Of a stretch of 64,000 nucleotides of DNA, positions 35,273 to 47,380 are shown in pieces. Position 1 is the first letter of the stretch. Every line of letters starts with the position of its first letter. A model generated the notes under the pieces. The model searched no databases. It was not told where the DNA came from and saw only the letters and a program-made list of their open reading frames with translations. This DNA is from Epiperipatus broadwayi. Its lineage: Eukaryota; Onychophora; Udeonychophora; Euonychophora; Peripatidae. Position numbers and translations under genes: made by a program. The stretch is from the NCBI GenBank assembly GCA_028023455.1, contig JAQFVV010000320.1, positions 952,883 to 1,016,882 of the forward strand, read 5' to 3'.

Positions 35273-36835
35273 TAAAATCCAGCTTGTTCTCTTGGTTGGT
35301 AGTCTTGGTAAAAATTTTATATAAAATTGATAAAAGACTGATAGGTCTGTAATTTCTAATATTGTCTTTATCACCTTTTTTAAATATTAATATTAATACT
35401 GTATTATTCCAATCATTTGGTACATTTTTATTATTTACACTTTTGATATATAATTTGCTAAAAAAAAATTCTATTTCGTCACTTGCTTTTTTTAATATAT
35501 CAATTATAATTCCATCATTAGCTCTTTTCCTTTCTTCATAAATTTAATTGTATGTCTCACTTCTAAAATTCTGGGCAATTTGGAAGATATAATAGATAAA
35601 GGAGGTACTTGTTCTTTATTACTATATAATTCTTGATACAAGTCTTCTACCCATCAATCATCTCTCTTTTTAGTAATAATTTCCATCTTTTTTTCTTATT
35701 GCAGATATAATCATATCCAGGTATTGAGAGAAAGTTATTGAAAGGACAAATGAATGTGAGTTGCCATTGTGCTTTGGATTTGTAGATTATGAAAAGGCAT
35801 TTGATTCTATAAACATTTTTTCATGATTAAAGCATTGGATTACCAAGGTATAGATCCAGGATATTGTCATATTTTGAAGAATATTTATAAAAATGCAACA
35901 GCAACAATTAGATTACACAATGATACAAGGAAAGTCAACATTGAGAAGGGTGTAAGATAGGGTGACTCCATATCTCCAAAACTTTTTACAGCAGTGCTGC
36001 AAGAAGTATTTTGTGGATTAAAGTGGGAAACTAAAGGAGTGAAAGTAAATGGAGATTATTTAAGTCATTTAGATTTTGAAGATGATGTAGTTGTTTATGC
36101 AAATAATGCTTTAGAACTGCAGGAAATGTCATAAGAGTTATCAGATGAAAGTAGGAAAGTATAACTAAAGATAAATGTTAAAAAGACAAAAGTAATGTTC
36201 AATGGATTTTTTCAAAATATGAAAATAAAAGATTGATTATGATGAGTTAGAAGAAGGTAACAATGATCAGATTATTAATACAGATGGAAACATAATGGAT
36301 GAAATTAATCACAGAATTAAACTTGGTTGGAGTGCTTTTGGTAGAAATAACTTGATACTAAAAAGAAATTAACTATGTGTTTGAAAAGAAATGTTTTTAA
36401 TAAATATGTTTTACCAGTTCTTATTTATGGATTTGAGACTTGGACACTTAGTAGAAGATCAATACAAATACTTCAGACCACTTAAAGAAGTATGGAGAGA
36501 TGCATGTTAGGAGTAACAAGAAGAGATCGAAAACGCAATATATGGGTGAGAGAATAAATAGGTGTTACTGATCTCATTGAAAAAATTAAAAGACAAGTGG
36601 AGTTGGGGGGCTGGGGATATTGATAGAAGAAATGATAATAGATGGACAATTGAAATTTTAAACTGGATTCCAAGAGATTGTAAAAGACCCAGAAAGAGAC
36701 TACATGTGAGATGGATGGATGAAATAAGAAAGAGTGCAGGGGTGATGTGGAGATCAGAGAAGATGGATTGAACTTGGAGATACCTTCATCCAGCAGTGGA
36801 TTGATAATGGTTGATGATAACGCTGATGACAGGCA
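35273..36835. pseudogene. RTE LINE copy with 5' inversion (head-to-head)
   Basis: 35273-35710 is RTE sequence on the minus strand. It runs from AAATCCAGCTTGTTCTCTTG (equivalent to about 61618 in the best copy) to CTTATTGCAGATATAA (equivalent to about 62103). At 35711 it switches to the plus strand with TCATATCCAGGTATTGAGAG (equivalent to about 61598). It then runs through NIFS (decayed), GDSISPKLFTAVLQEVFCGL, HLDFEDDVVVYANNA (FADD to FEDD), YGFETWTL and the WMDEIRK block to the 3' end near 36835. The breakpoints differ by only ~20 bp of element sequence. Many frameshifts. Confidence 0.85.
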
Positions 36836-36954
36836 AAATGATATAAATTAGTATTTAAAAGTTTTAGCTGGCATTAAATTTTACCAGAACGCGTGTATTT
36901 AGTTGATTTGAAAAATATGCATTTTTAGTTTCAATAATAATTTATTATTTCTAA

Positions 36955-38670
36955 TGTATACAGTGATGTGTAATCATACAATTGGGGTTTACATTATTGT
37001 TCTAACTATATTGTTATTTCCATTTGGGTTCTGATGAGTCTATGTTGTCCAATATGGTGTGAACATTAGATCTTTCACATATTTGTTATCTAATTGTTAG
37101 CCACCCCCCCCTTGCCTTGTTGTTAGTTTGGCATATAGTATAATGTCCAAGTGTCGTCAAATGTTTCTGACGATGCCAGGAGTTGGACTCTCTTCTGAAT
37201 TTTAATCATTGTTTTGGAAAAAAACCTGTTTTATAGTAGGTTGTGGGTGTTCCATGATTAGTTTACAATGTGTAACCCATATGGCATAGTTCAAAAATAT
37301 TGAGAGACATATTATTGGATAGGTTTTAGTATTGATACTATCTTTCAGAAATGAGATCAGTTGGAAATCTATCTTGGTGTTGGAGAGTATGATTTCTTGG
37401 ATCACTCTGAATCCCATACATTGTGAGAAAAGGTGTTCCAATGTCTCATCGCCGTTCATGCAAATGCTGCAAGTAGGGTCTATGTTGTGACCATGTTTGT
37501 AAAAGAGGAAGTGATTAGTAGGTAGTCCATTAATGTTGCATTTAATGAGGAAGTCTAGGTATTTGGCCTCTAGACGCCATCTTTTAAAGTTGGATATCAG
37601 TTTCTGATTATTGTAATAAAATGTGTTGATTATAGGATGTAAGATTGGATGGAGGATTGTGTATGCTTGCCATAATGATATTTTAGAATTGAATGTGGAG
37701 TCATTTATTGGGCAGTGCTGTTTGATAAGACTAGTGTTTCTAGTGATCCATGTTTGTCTGTCTGGTGGGGTCGGTCAGTGGGTGTTACCTTTTGAAGGAA
37801 AGTTTTTTGGAGAATTGTGTTAAAACCATATGATGCTACCAAGTTGTGTATGACATTGTGGGTTTTTTGGTAAATCAATGCCTGAATGGAGTGGAGAGCA
37901 AGACTATTTAGCTTTCTTGGTCGCTAAGTGCCTTTGAGGCTGATCGCAATTGTTTTACCTCTCCAGAAAAGCCTTGAGCACAAGCTATTTATTTTATTTA
38001 TGAAGCTTTTGTTGCATTTGATAAATGGAAGGAAGTATGATATTTTTGGCATCACATTCATGTTAATTAGTGCTACCTTACCAGGGAGGGAAAGGTAGAC
38101 TTGTGACAAGGAAGTGATGAATTTGTTTGTTGTTTCTAGGATGTTATCCTGAATCTCTTTGGTCATTGCTGTGGTAGATTTGAATATGGAAAACACAAGA
38201 TATCTCTGTGGCTTGGCAGAGAAGATGGTGTTGATTTTCCTTCCTGAAACTATTTACCAAGAGGCAGACTTGCTGGGGTTGAATTGCAGCCTGCATTTCT
38301 CAGTATAGCAGCTTAATATTGTTTGTAGCAAAGGAATATGTTTTCTTGATGGTAGGATGATCATTACATCATCCATGTAGGCAAATGTGTTGAATTCTCT
38401 GCTTAAATTGGGTATAAAGAGACCTGGTAGATTTTTTTCCAAATCCATCAGGAGAGGATTTATATATGCGATGAAGCATAGGGCACTGAGGGGGGAACCC
38501 TGAGGGAGAGCTTAATCTGGAGGTGATGTTACCATCCATAGTGGTAAAAATTTCCCTGTTGTATAGTAAATTGCTTATGATCTGGACAGCAGCTGCAGGA
38601 ACATCATACTCGGCCAAAATATTTAAGAGTATGTCTATATGTACTGAGAATTTTTGTACATGTAATTTGT
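36955..38670 (-). pseudogene. L1-like LINE reverse transcriptase relic, copy 2 (YMDD type)
   Basis: On the minus strand, in order: FSVHIDILLNILAEYDVPAA near 38600-38660 (the A region of the RT), a decayed QGSPLSP-like segment (38460-38520), NTFAYMDDVMIILPSRKHIP at 38340-38400, and LQFNPSKSASW. SQVYLSLPGKVALINMNVMP is at 38040-38110 and NSLCSRLFWRGK near 37960. A zinc-binding segment CSICMNGDETLEHLFSQC lies at about 37410-37480, then IFLNYAIWVTHCKLIMEHPQ. Frames shift between pieces. Every block has a counterpart in the copy at 1-1760, and the two agree on the Y-M-D-D motif. The 5' part, including any endonuclease, is missing. Confidence 0.75.
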
Positions 38671-40996
38671 GACAATATCACTTTTTGAATTTTAAATTGT
38701 TGACAAAGTTTCAGTTTAATTTATAAATATTTTCATTTTGAAATAAATAAAAGATTGTTATTTATCTTAGCAGTAAGAAAATGTTTTTTAAGAAAAAGAA
38801 CTTTTAGATAAAAGAAACTAATTTCTGTCCACCTGTAGTTTGGAATTTTCATTTATTGTTATAAACTACAGTGAAAAATTTTAAAAAGGTATCCAGGTGT
38901 TGAAACAGTTACCCAAGTGATGAAATTAAAGGAGTTGATGTGTATATATTAGGATACTTTATTTGCAGTGTTTATTATTTAAATGATTCATAGACAAAGT
39001 CAAGATAAATTCTATATATAAAAAAGTTGATAAATAAATTAACACTGGATAGATGATTTAACAAAAATATATGACAATGAAACAGCAGTTATCAGCAAGA
39101 TTAAAAAAAAAAAAAGGGCGAACGAAGCCTTTCAAAAAAAAAAAAATTTTTTTTCAAAAGATAATGATTATTTATAAAATGAAGTAATTATTACTATTAA
39201 AATATTTTTTGTTTATTCACATACATATATTCATTTATAATTTGCCAAACGCAAAACAACCCTTAAAAACTCATTACATAGTAGTATTTCTCAATAAATA
39301 ATAAAAAAGATAGTAATCATCAATAGATCTTAAGAATTGTTTTGCTAGAAACCAATTCACCAACTAATAATTAAATGCCTAATTAAGTATATGTTATGGT
39401 CCAGCTACCTAAACGTATAAATCTTAAATTTAATTAAAATATAATTTTCACTTTAAAAAAAAATTAAAATACCATTTCACAAATATATTACATTGATAAG
39501 CTAATCATTATATCATGAAGCACTGCTTTTCCACTTATATATATATATATGGGCATATACTTACAAATACATAGGGAATTATACCAATGGAGACATCCAG
39601 ACAAAATAATTGATATTAAAAATTAAAATTATCCATTCTTCTTCTTAAATCTTTCTGTGCGATTGATGACGATGATCAAACCTGTATCTAAACCTTCTAT
39701 GACTTCAATTTAAACACAGGTTATATTTCCTAATCATCATCATTCTTTGTCAATGCTCCTTCAAACAATCAGTCTCTAGATCTCTATGCATTGGGCACCA
39801 TCTTCTCTCATAGAAGAACTATCGATGAATACAATCTAATAAAGACCAACTTCAGTTCTACAATTTTAACAGCGTCACCATTAACGTTTCAATAATAGCT
39901 CAGTTCAGAGAATAAACTGTGTACAGTCCCAATAATGGGGATATTAAACTAAATACTAAAGTAATTTATGGATTGATAAGCTAAGATATGAAATCAGACA
40001 GATAACAATAACAAATCTTACGCAATAATAAATAATAACAATCAAATATAATAGTCACAATAATAAAATTATTACTACATGGATTGATATTTCTTGTTTA
40101 TGTAATGCACACACAAGAAAAATAAAATAATATAAACAAATAAATATAAATATATACCTAAGAAGACTCCACATATTAATTAGTGATTGATACTGGTTTC
40201 ATAAAGCTGAGATAAGATTCTATTGTTAACAAAAAAATCACATTCGGTAACAGTAAAGACAAGAATAGATTTGAAGTGCAATAATACCACTCAGCTGATA
40301 CACATTCCATACTAATACAAAACAATTAACCATACAAGTACATATTACAAATAAACATGCAATTTATTTTTTTAAATATATTTACCATAGATTTTGTGGG
40401 GGAAAAAACCTTACATATGTTTATAGAGCCCAACTATATCTTTGGCTTTAGAAATTTCATTTAATACCAGCATAGCTTTTAATTTTGCAGTCTATCAAAA
40501 AGTGGCCCTCAAATTGTATCTTGCATTCAACTCTGAAAGCAGCAGTTACAATCTAAAAGTTATAGGAAAATAGAAGAACTGAGTATTGAAAGAAAAAAAA
40601 AGTCAACATACTCAAGAAGATAGTATTCCTTGAAATATAGAAAACACAAATTATTACTGCAGGCAGATTTATTACCATATTTCCTTATAAAAGATGCAGA
40701 ATAATTTTGCATGCATTAAATTAAATATTATTTTTATTATAATTATTTTGTACAATATATATATATATAATTCAAAATGACTTAATTTTAAAATAATTTA
40801 TCTAACCAGTGTTTTATATCTCATTCATAATATGTATATCACCAGGTAAACATTTTATTTACTATAAAAAGATACAATATTGGCTTTTGCAACTTTTATC
40901 ATTCAATTGGAATGCAAACCCAATCTTTTATGAAAATGAATCATATGACTTCATTCATTTTATAAATTAAACTGAGATATTAAACTAAATTAGATC
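38671..40996. other. AT-rich stretch, no gene seen
   Basis: It contains long A and T runs near 39105-39160 that are nearly self-complementary, and short AT microsatellites near 39538 and 40758. No coding or RNA feature recognised. Confidence 0.5.
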
Positions 40997-43125
40997 ATAA
41001 TGATGTCAAGAACACCTGTTTGTTCTCTCACCCATGTATCTTATTTAAAATTTCTTTTTATTACTTCTAACATACATCTCTCTATCCTTCATTCAGTGGT
41101 CTGAAATCTCTGTATTGCTCTTCTATTAAGCGTCCAAGTCTCAGATCCATAAGTAAAAACTGGTAACATATTTATTAAAAACATTTGTTTTCAAACACAT
41201 AGATGTTCTCCTTTTAATATTAAGTTAATTTAACCAAAAGCACTCAAATCAAGTTAAATTCTATGATTAATTTCCTCCATTATGTTTCCATCTGTAGTAA
41301 TAATCTGACCAAGTTATTTGTAGTTATTAACTTCTAACTTATCATTATCAATCTTTACTTTTTTATTTGGAGAAAATCCATTGAACATTATTTTAATCTT
41401 TAAATATTTAACTTTAATTCTACTTTCTTACTTTCATCTGACAACTCTTTCAACATTTCCTGAAGCTCTAAAGCATTATTTGCAAAAACTACATTATCTG
41501 CAGAAGATACATGACTTAAAGAATCTCCATTTACTTTTACTCCCTTAGATTCCCATTTTAATCCACAAAATACTTCTTAAAAAATTGCTATAAAAAGATT
41601 TGAAGATATGGAGTCACTTTGTTATACATCCTTCTCAATGTTAATCTTTTTAATATCATTATGTAATCTAACTGTTGCTGTCGCATTTTTATAAATATTC
41701 TTCAGAATATAACAATACCCTGGGTCTATATATTGATGATCCAATGCTTTAAACACTGAAGAAATGCTTATAGAAACAAATGCCTTTTCATAATCCATAA
41801 ATCCAAAATATAATGGCAACTCATGTTTACTGGTCCTTTCTATAATTTCTTTCAATACTTGGACATGATCTATTGTACTAAGACCACTTTTAAATCCAGC
41901 TTGTTGTTTTGGTTATTGAAATCCAATGTTCTTTGTAGATGAGTTGCAATTATCTTGGTAAAAAAATTGTATAAAATTGATAAGAGACTGATAGGTCTGT
42001 AATTTCTAATATCTTTTTTATCACCTTTCTTAAATATTAACACTGCATTGTTCTAATCATCTGATACATCTTTATCATTTAGGTATTTGGTGTATAACTT
42101 TGCCCAAAAAATATTTCTTCTGTTTCTTTTAAGATATTGATTATAATTCCATCATTACCTGGAGCTTTTTTCTTCTTTGTAAAATTAATTGCATATCTCA
42201 CTTCTTTATTTAAAATCCCAAGCAATTCAGAAGATACGGTTGTTGTAGGAGATACTTTTCCATATACTTTATTGTTATATAATTCTTGATAGAACTCTTC
42301 TATTTATTTTATGATGTCATCTCTTCTTTTAGTAGTAGTTCAATCTTTTTAATATTTTTTATTAGTCACTCAGAAGAATAGAGATTATCCAATAATGAAT
42401 ATTTTTGTAGTGTAAGTTTCACTGCACATGAGAGTAGTGTAGGAAACTTACACTATAAAAATATTATTCATTATTGGATGATTTCTAGTCTTATGAATGA
42501 CAAATAAAACTTATTAATAAACTTTCATTAAGTGCATTAAGTGCTTTGTGTCAAAATTGTGAGGGCAACACATTTGGCACTTATCAATCAAACTGTAGTA
42601 TTTTGCTATCTATATTTGCTATCTATATATATACTGAACAATCATAAAGTTAGGTATAAGAGAATGTGATCTAAGCCAACTGATGAGTACTGATTCAGCA
42701 TGAAATGTGCATCTTGTAAATCATAGGTTTTTGTCATATATTTTTGATATATGTACACTATAAAAATATTATTCAATCTTTTTTATTATTGCAGAAATAG
42801 ATTTTCTACATTCTTGAGACTTTTATTCTCTTCTATATCTTTCCTTGCTAGTTCACAATTATACTTTCTTATATCATTAACAACTCTTTTTTTCATCAAT
42901 TTATAAAATTTTAGATATTCAATCATCCTTAATGTGTCATTTTTTATACTTCCATATTCCTTCTTTTCTTCATAAATTGTCTCAGTACAACTATCTTTGT
43001 TGCAGTTTTTAAAAATATATTAGTTATCTTCCTATTGATTTTGTTCAAATCTAAATCATGTTCAAAATCTGTTAATATTTGAAAACAATTTTCTTTTTCT
43101 ATATTAAATTACTAATGTGATTTAA
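40997..43125 (-). pseudogene. RTE-type LINE, decayed, split by an insertion
   Basis: The minus strand follows the RTE from the RT C-terminal region (40997, equivalent to about 60715) through the YEKAFVSISISSVFKALDHQ block (ORF at 41622-41855), then [12 protein letters not shown]-like and GND-like regions to about 42357. After an unrelated block at 42358-42768 it resumes at CTTTTTTATTATTGCAG (equivalent to about 62080) and continues into the linker to about 43125. The 3' end is missing and several stops are present. Confidence 0.85.
42358..42768. mobile_element. Insertion in the RTE: hairpin element plus family C scrap
   Basis: 42389-42477 is a short inverted repeat: CCAATAATGAATATTTTTGT...AAGTTTC paired with GAAACTTACACTATAAAAAT...TTATTGG, about 33-bp arms. 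42660-42710 carries the family C phrase CTAAGCCAACTGATGAGTAC and GATTCAGCATGAAAT. The end (TACACTATAAAAATATTATT at about 42755) repeats the hairpin's right arm, so the block is bounded by copies of this sequence. Confidence 0.65.
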
Positions 43126-44054
43126 TAATACCATGAAAACATAAAATATTCTTTATATTTTATATGCATATATATGCTGAATAAAGCATAATGCTAATAA
43201 ATTTTGACAACTAAATAAAACTGCTGAGTTTAATCTGTTGCTGAATTCTCCATTATCACATGACTTTTGAAGCTACTAATTGTACAATAATTTTTGATGA
43301 AATTTTACAGTTCTTGACTTATATAATTGTCTTCAAGAAACAATTAATGATTATTTAATCTGGACAAGCAAATGCAAAATTGGACTAATAAATCTACTAT
43401 TTTTTTTGACTGTTTGGGAGTATTAGCTGTTTTAAAAAAATTTCCATACATTAAATAAATAAATTGTAATTGATATAAATAGCGGATTGAAGTTTATTGA
43501 GATGCTAAAATAAATTGTGGTAATTCAAAAAAGCAATGTCAAATTATCACTAATTATAAACATATGTTTTCATTTTAATCATGGTGTTTCTATTATCTAA
43601 TTATCTTCAACTACCTCCATTCAAAGAATGTAACATATTGAACAATTTTAGATTATTGTTCTATTTATAATATTCTAGAATATTTAAATTAGCATAAATT
43701 TTAACCAAATTAACTTTTTTTTTTTTTTAAATAGATGAAATATTTAAAAGTTTAACTGATCCTATATTTAGAATACTAAACAGTCATCATTAGTATTAAT
43801 TTCTTTTATAAAATTCTTACACGCCGAGTAGCATTTTAATAGCCCATTTCCAGGAAAAATCTCTCCAACAATTCTTTATGGAAGGAAAAGGCACTACTGA
43901 CTACAATCATCCAGTGCATAGCTATTAAGAAACTAATCAAAGCAAAGTGTAAGAGCCTCTTGTTGTTAGGAACTCTTTGACTATCAATCGTTAAATTAAA
44001 GAATGGTAATAAAAGTATTGGGGTATATATTATGAATATTAAAAAGTTTTTCAC
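43126..44054. other. AT-rich stretch, no gene seen
   Basis: Nothing recognisable. A minus-strand 109-codon ORF (43836-44165) is hydrophobic but matches no family I know, and its end lies in a family A/C repeat remnant. Confidence 0.45.
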
Positions 44055-44090
44055 AGAGGCAAAACTCTCCATGATGATCATGTGATTTTT
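44055..44090. mobile_element. Family A terminal fragment
   Basis: AGGCAAAACTCTCCATGATG then GATCATGTGATT: the inner TIR joined directly to the outer TIR, a solo-end scrap. Confidence 0.65.
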
Positions 44091-44169
44091 GAATATTAAA
44101 AAGTGTTTTTTTTTTTTTTTGGCATTTAGGCATAAAAATTTTAATTTCACCCCAAGGTTTTCCAATTAT

Positions 44170-44690
44170 CTGGTGGTGTCTGTAGGGAGTTTAAAAGTTG
44201 AATTCAAATGCCTTCTAATTACATTAATTTCAGTATAGACAATATACTTGGTATTTAAATATTACATATTCAGCCTGTATTCTGCCCATCCTTCTTTTTG
44301 TATATTTAAATGGACTTATTAAGATCTTATACAAAAGGGGTCAGAGTGACTTAATGTCAACATGGGTATGACAATATTGGTATTAACAAGGGCTTTGATT
44401 GATCCATCATAAGATTAACAATAATAAGGATGGCTGAAGAGTTGGAGGGTGTCCATTAAAGTTAGAAGATTTGATAAACTGACCACTGATTATATGTGTG
44501 TGGGAGATGATGATCTGGACCAACTGATGAGTGCTGGTTCAGCATCAAATACATATAATGGAGATCATTTATCTTTTTCACATGTAATGGTCATGGGTGT
44601 TGGTTGTATAAGATGGAGTGTATAGCTGTCGGGAGCTTGAAAGTCTGAGTTCAAATCCCTTTTAATTATATTACCCTGTAATTGCTAACT
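44170..44690 (+). mobile_element. Family C repeat unit, copy 3 (single arm)
   Basis: It begins with a decayed B-box region (AAAAGTTGAATTCAAATGCC) and ends with a clear one (GAAAGTCTGAGTTCAAATCC). Between them are the family C phrases: AATATTACATATTCAGCCTG, GGGGTCAGAGTGACTTAATG, ATGGCTGAAGAGTTGGAGGG, GATGATGATCTGGACCAACT and GATGAGTGCTGGTTCAGCAT. One B box at each end in the same direction suggests a tandem, SINE-dimer-like unit rather than a foldback. Confidence 0.7.
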
Positions 44691-45341
44691 ATTTAGCTAT
44701 CTGAATTAATTACCTTAAATAGACAAATTGTATGTAGTTATAAAGACTTGAAGAAAAAAAGCATCAAGTTTTATCCAATCCAGTTCGAAATAAAATTATT
44801 AAAATAGTAAGTAGATGCATTATCATTCTATTAAACGATTTTTACTAGCTATATAGAATAAATAAGAAGTTAAGTTAATGTTGAAATGTAAATTTTAAGC
44901 AAAGACATTTTAATAATTTAAAAACAATAATTCACAATTGTAAATACAAGTATTTGTCTCAATATAATAATCAAAAAATACCAATTAGAATGCTAATTTT
45001 TGCAACTAAATTACCTTTGAAACTATTGCAGTCAGTGCTAGTTCAAGAATGATGCCTTCCCGCCAATTAACTGATTGTGCGCTTGCACACACATATAAAT
45101 AGAAAGGGGAAAAAACAATTTCATTTTGATTAAAAAACTTATTTTAAATTTTTTTTTTATAGAATTTCTTTTATTTTTAAGTAACAATGGATCTTTTCCA
45201 AGAAACTTTATTGAATTTGTAATACCAATTGAATTTTTATTAGCTCAGGCATTAAAAAAATCATCTAGAATTTAAATAAATTTTGCTTTCGAGAACTTAT
45301 AATGCATAAACAATACTAAAATGTATAGCGATTTATATATG
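44691..45341. other. AT-rich spacer, no gene seen
   Basis: A/T-rich, apart from GATGCCTTCCCGCCAATTAA near 45053. Nothing recognised. Confidence 0.45.
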
Positions 45342-45750
45342 TATTTCGCATAACATATTAAGGTCCTACATATGAGGGGTCAGAATGACTTAAAGTCAAC
45401 GTGGGTATGACAAGAATATTGGCATCAACAAGGGCTTTGAGCATGCCATCATCAGATTTTCAAAGATTGTCCATTAATGTTTGAAGATTTGCTAACTTAA
45501 TATAAACTGAGCACTGATTATATACGTGTGGGAGAGATGATGATGATCTGGACCAATTGATGTGTGCTGGTTCAGCACGAAATACGAATATTGAAGATTA
45601 TTTATCTTTTTCACATGTATGTGGTCATGCATATTAGGTATTTAAGATGGAATGGATAGCTGAGGGGGTTTAAAAGTCTGTGTTCAAATTCCTTCAATTA
45701 CATCTAAAGTTCAGTATATTTCAATATACTTTTATTTAAATATTTCGCAT
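45342..45750 (+). mobile_element. Family C unit, copy 4, with 10-bp flanking direct repeat
   Basis: TATTTCGCAT at 45342-45351 and 45741-45750 flanks a single ~390-bp unit. It runs from ACATGAGG-like CCTACATATGAGGGGTCAGA, through AAATATAAACTGAGCACTG-type sequence and ATGATGATCTGGACCAATTG, to AAAGTCTGTGTTCAAATTCC and a TTATTTAAATATT end. This defines the insertion unit of family C and places the tRNA-like B box near its 3' end. Confidence 0.7.
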
Positions 45751-46032
45751 GTATATAAATGAGTACTGTATATTCGTTTTAATTTAAACCTAATGCAGCA
45801 TTATGTGCATTCTTAAATCAAAACCGTCCCTAGGCTAATATTTAATCAGTTTTGGACTAAAACCTGTTCAGAAACATTTATTTTTTTTGTTTCACATCTA
45901 ATTAAACTGTTTCTGACATAATGAAAAGACTTCTTACACTTTTTTTTTTTGAGCAAGGTTTTTTTTAGTATTGCCAAAGAAAAAAAAGAAAAAGATATTT
46001 TACAAATTATACCATCTACAGCTGAAAAACAA

Positions 46033-46153
46033 AAATAACAGTCAAGCGTTTGTAGTCGAGAGGTCAGCACAGCTGCCTTACAAGCAGTTGTCACATGTTA
46101 GCGGGTTCGCTTCCCGGCCGATGCTATGACACATGGAAAAAAATAAATAACAG
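46033..46153 (+). mobile_element. tRNA-derived SINE, family S copy 4, with TSD
   Basis: AAATAACAG at 46033-46041 and 46145-46153 flanks TCAAGCGTTTGTAGTCGAGA (A-box region), GCTGCCTTACAAGCAG (anticodon-arm fold, TAC in the anticodon position), GCGGGTTCGCTTCCCGGCCG (T arm with B box), ATGCTATGACACATGG and A-rich sequence. It is the least decayed copy: the T-arm stem is complete. Confidence 0.9.
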
Positions 46154-47380
46154 AAAATAGAAGTAAGTTCAGAGTTGAGATAGCTATAAATCAAACTTTT
46201 AATGCACTAATAACTTTTTTAACACAATTTAATTTATGAATTCGGTTTAAAAAAAAAAAAATCTTTGATTAATTAACAATAAAAGTAATGTGCCAATATT
46301 GAAAGATTTGCAGTGAATTTGAAAAGAATCAGAATTAAACAGATGTTTTACCTTGACAACAAATGTTTGATTGTGAAACATAAAATACTGGATCATTTTA
46401 TGCACATCTATCTATCAAAAAATACAAATAACCCCACTTAGCATAACCCACAGTTATGTGACTACACATAATATTGAAGTTCAATGAAACATGCATTAAA
46501 TTTTTTACCATAATTCAAGATTTTATGCATTGTTTCTTTCAAGTGACCATTTTGATCATAGGGATATCTGCTTGTAAAACGAAAAAGGTAAAAAACCTTA
46601 AATTTGCCCAGAAGTGTGCTACATATAAAAAGTTATCGAAATTGATATAACTTCTCATTCATTGAGTAAAAATATTATTATAATCTTTTATATATGTATA
46701 ATGTTTCCTGCAAATATCTATTCAAGTTACTGCTATAAACAGAGTACGTTTATGTATTGGAGATATATGTGTATTGCTATATAGTATTTTAATGTCTCTG
46801 ATATACAAATAATAAATCTAATATATATTTGTATAATATTACTAACACATGTAACTAATAAAAACAAAGAGATTAGTTATGTATTCGGGCGTGTAGCAAA
46901 TAAAATAAATGTTTTGTATTTTAACAACAAAAGAATATAACATAACTTCAACACTAAAACATATTTATAATTAGTGATTAAGAGAATTATTAAATTATAC
47001 CAGGTAGAGAACTGGACCATATATGGTATGTATGATCAAGGTCAGACTATATATGGTCTCACCAAACTTATGAATGCTAGGCATTCAAAGCCTCCAGTAA
47101 AACAATGAAAGCTAAGAGGATATAAGAACTTAAGTGATATGAAAATGGGATGGTTAGATAGAATGGACTCCGGAATTCCTGTTTCTAAAACTGTAAAAAG
47201 TATAGGGGATTTGAACTCAGATTTTCAAGCACCCTTCAACTAAAAAAAAAAAAAAGTAAACTAGAGAGTTTTGCAGGTCACTCTGATCTTTGAGTATTTT
47301 GTATGCCTTTACAGTTTTCCTATAATTGCATGCATAAGTTTATTAAACCATTTTTAATTATCTAACTCATCACTTTCTTA
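46154..47380. other. AT-rich stretch with one family C scrap
   Basis: No gene. 47195-47240 is the minus-strand family C end (TATAGGGGATTTGAACTCAG, TTTTCAAGCACCCTTCAACT), ending in a poly-A run. Confidence 0.55.

Noticed and set aside
43836-44165. 109-codon hydrophobic ORF on the minus strand
   Set aside because: No family motif, poly-Lys from a T run, and its ends lie in family A/C repeat remnants.
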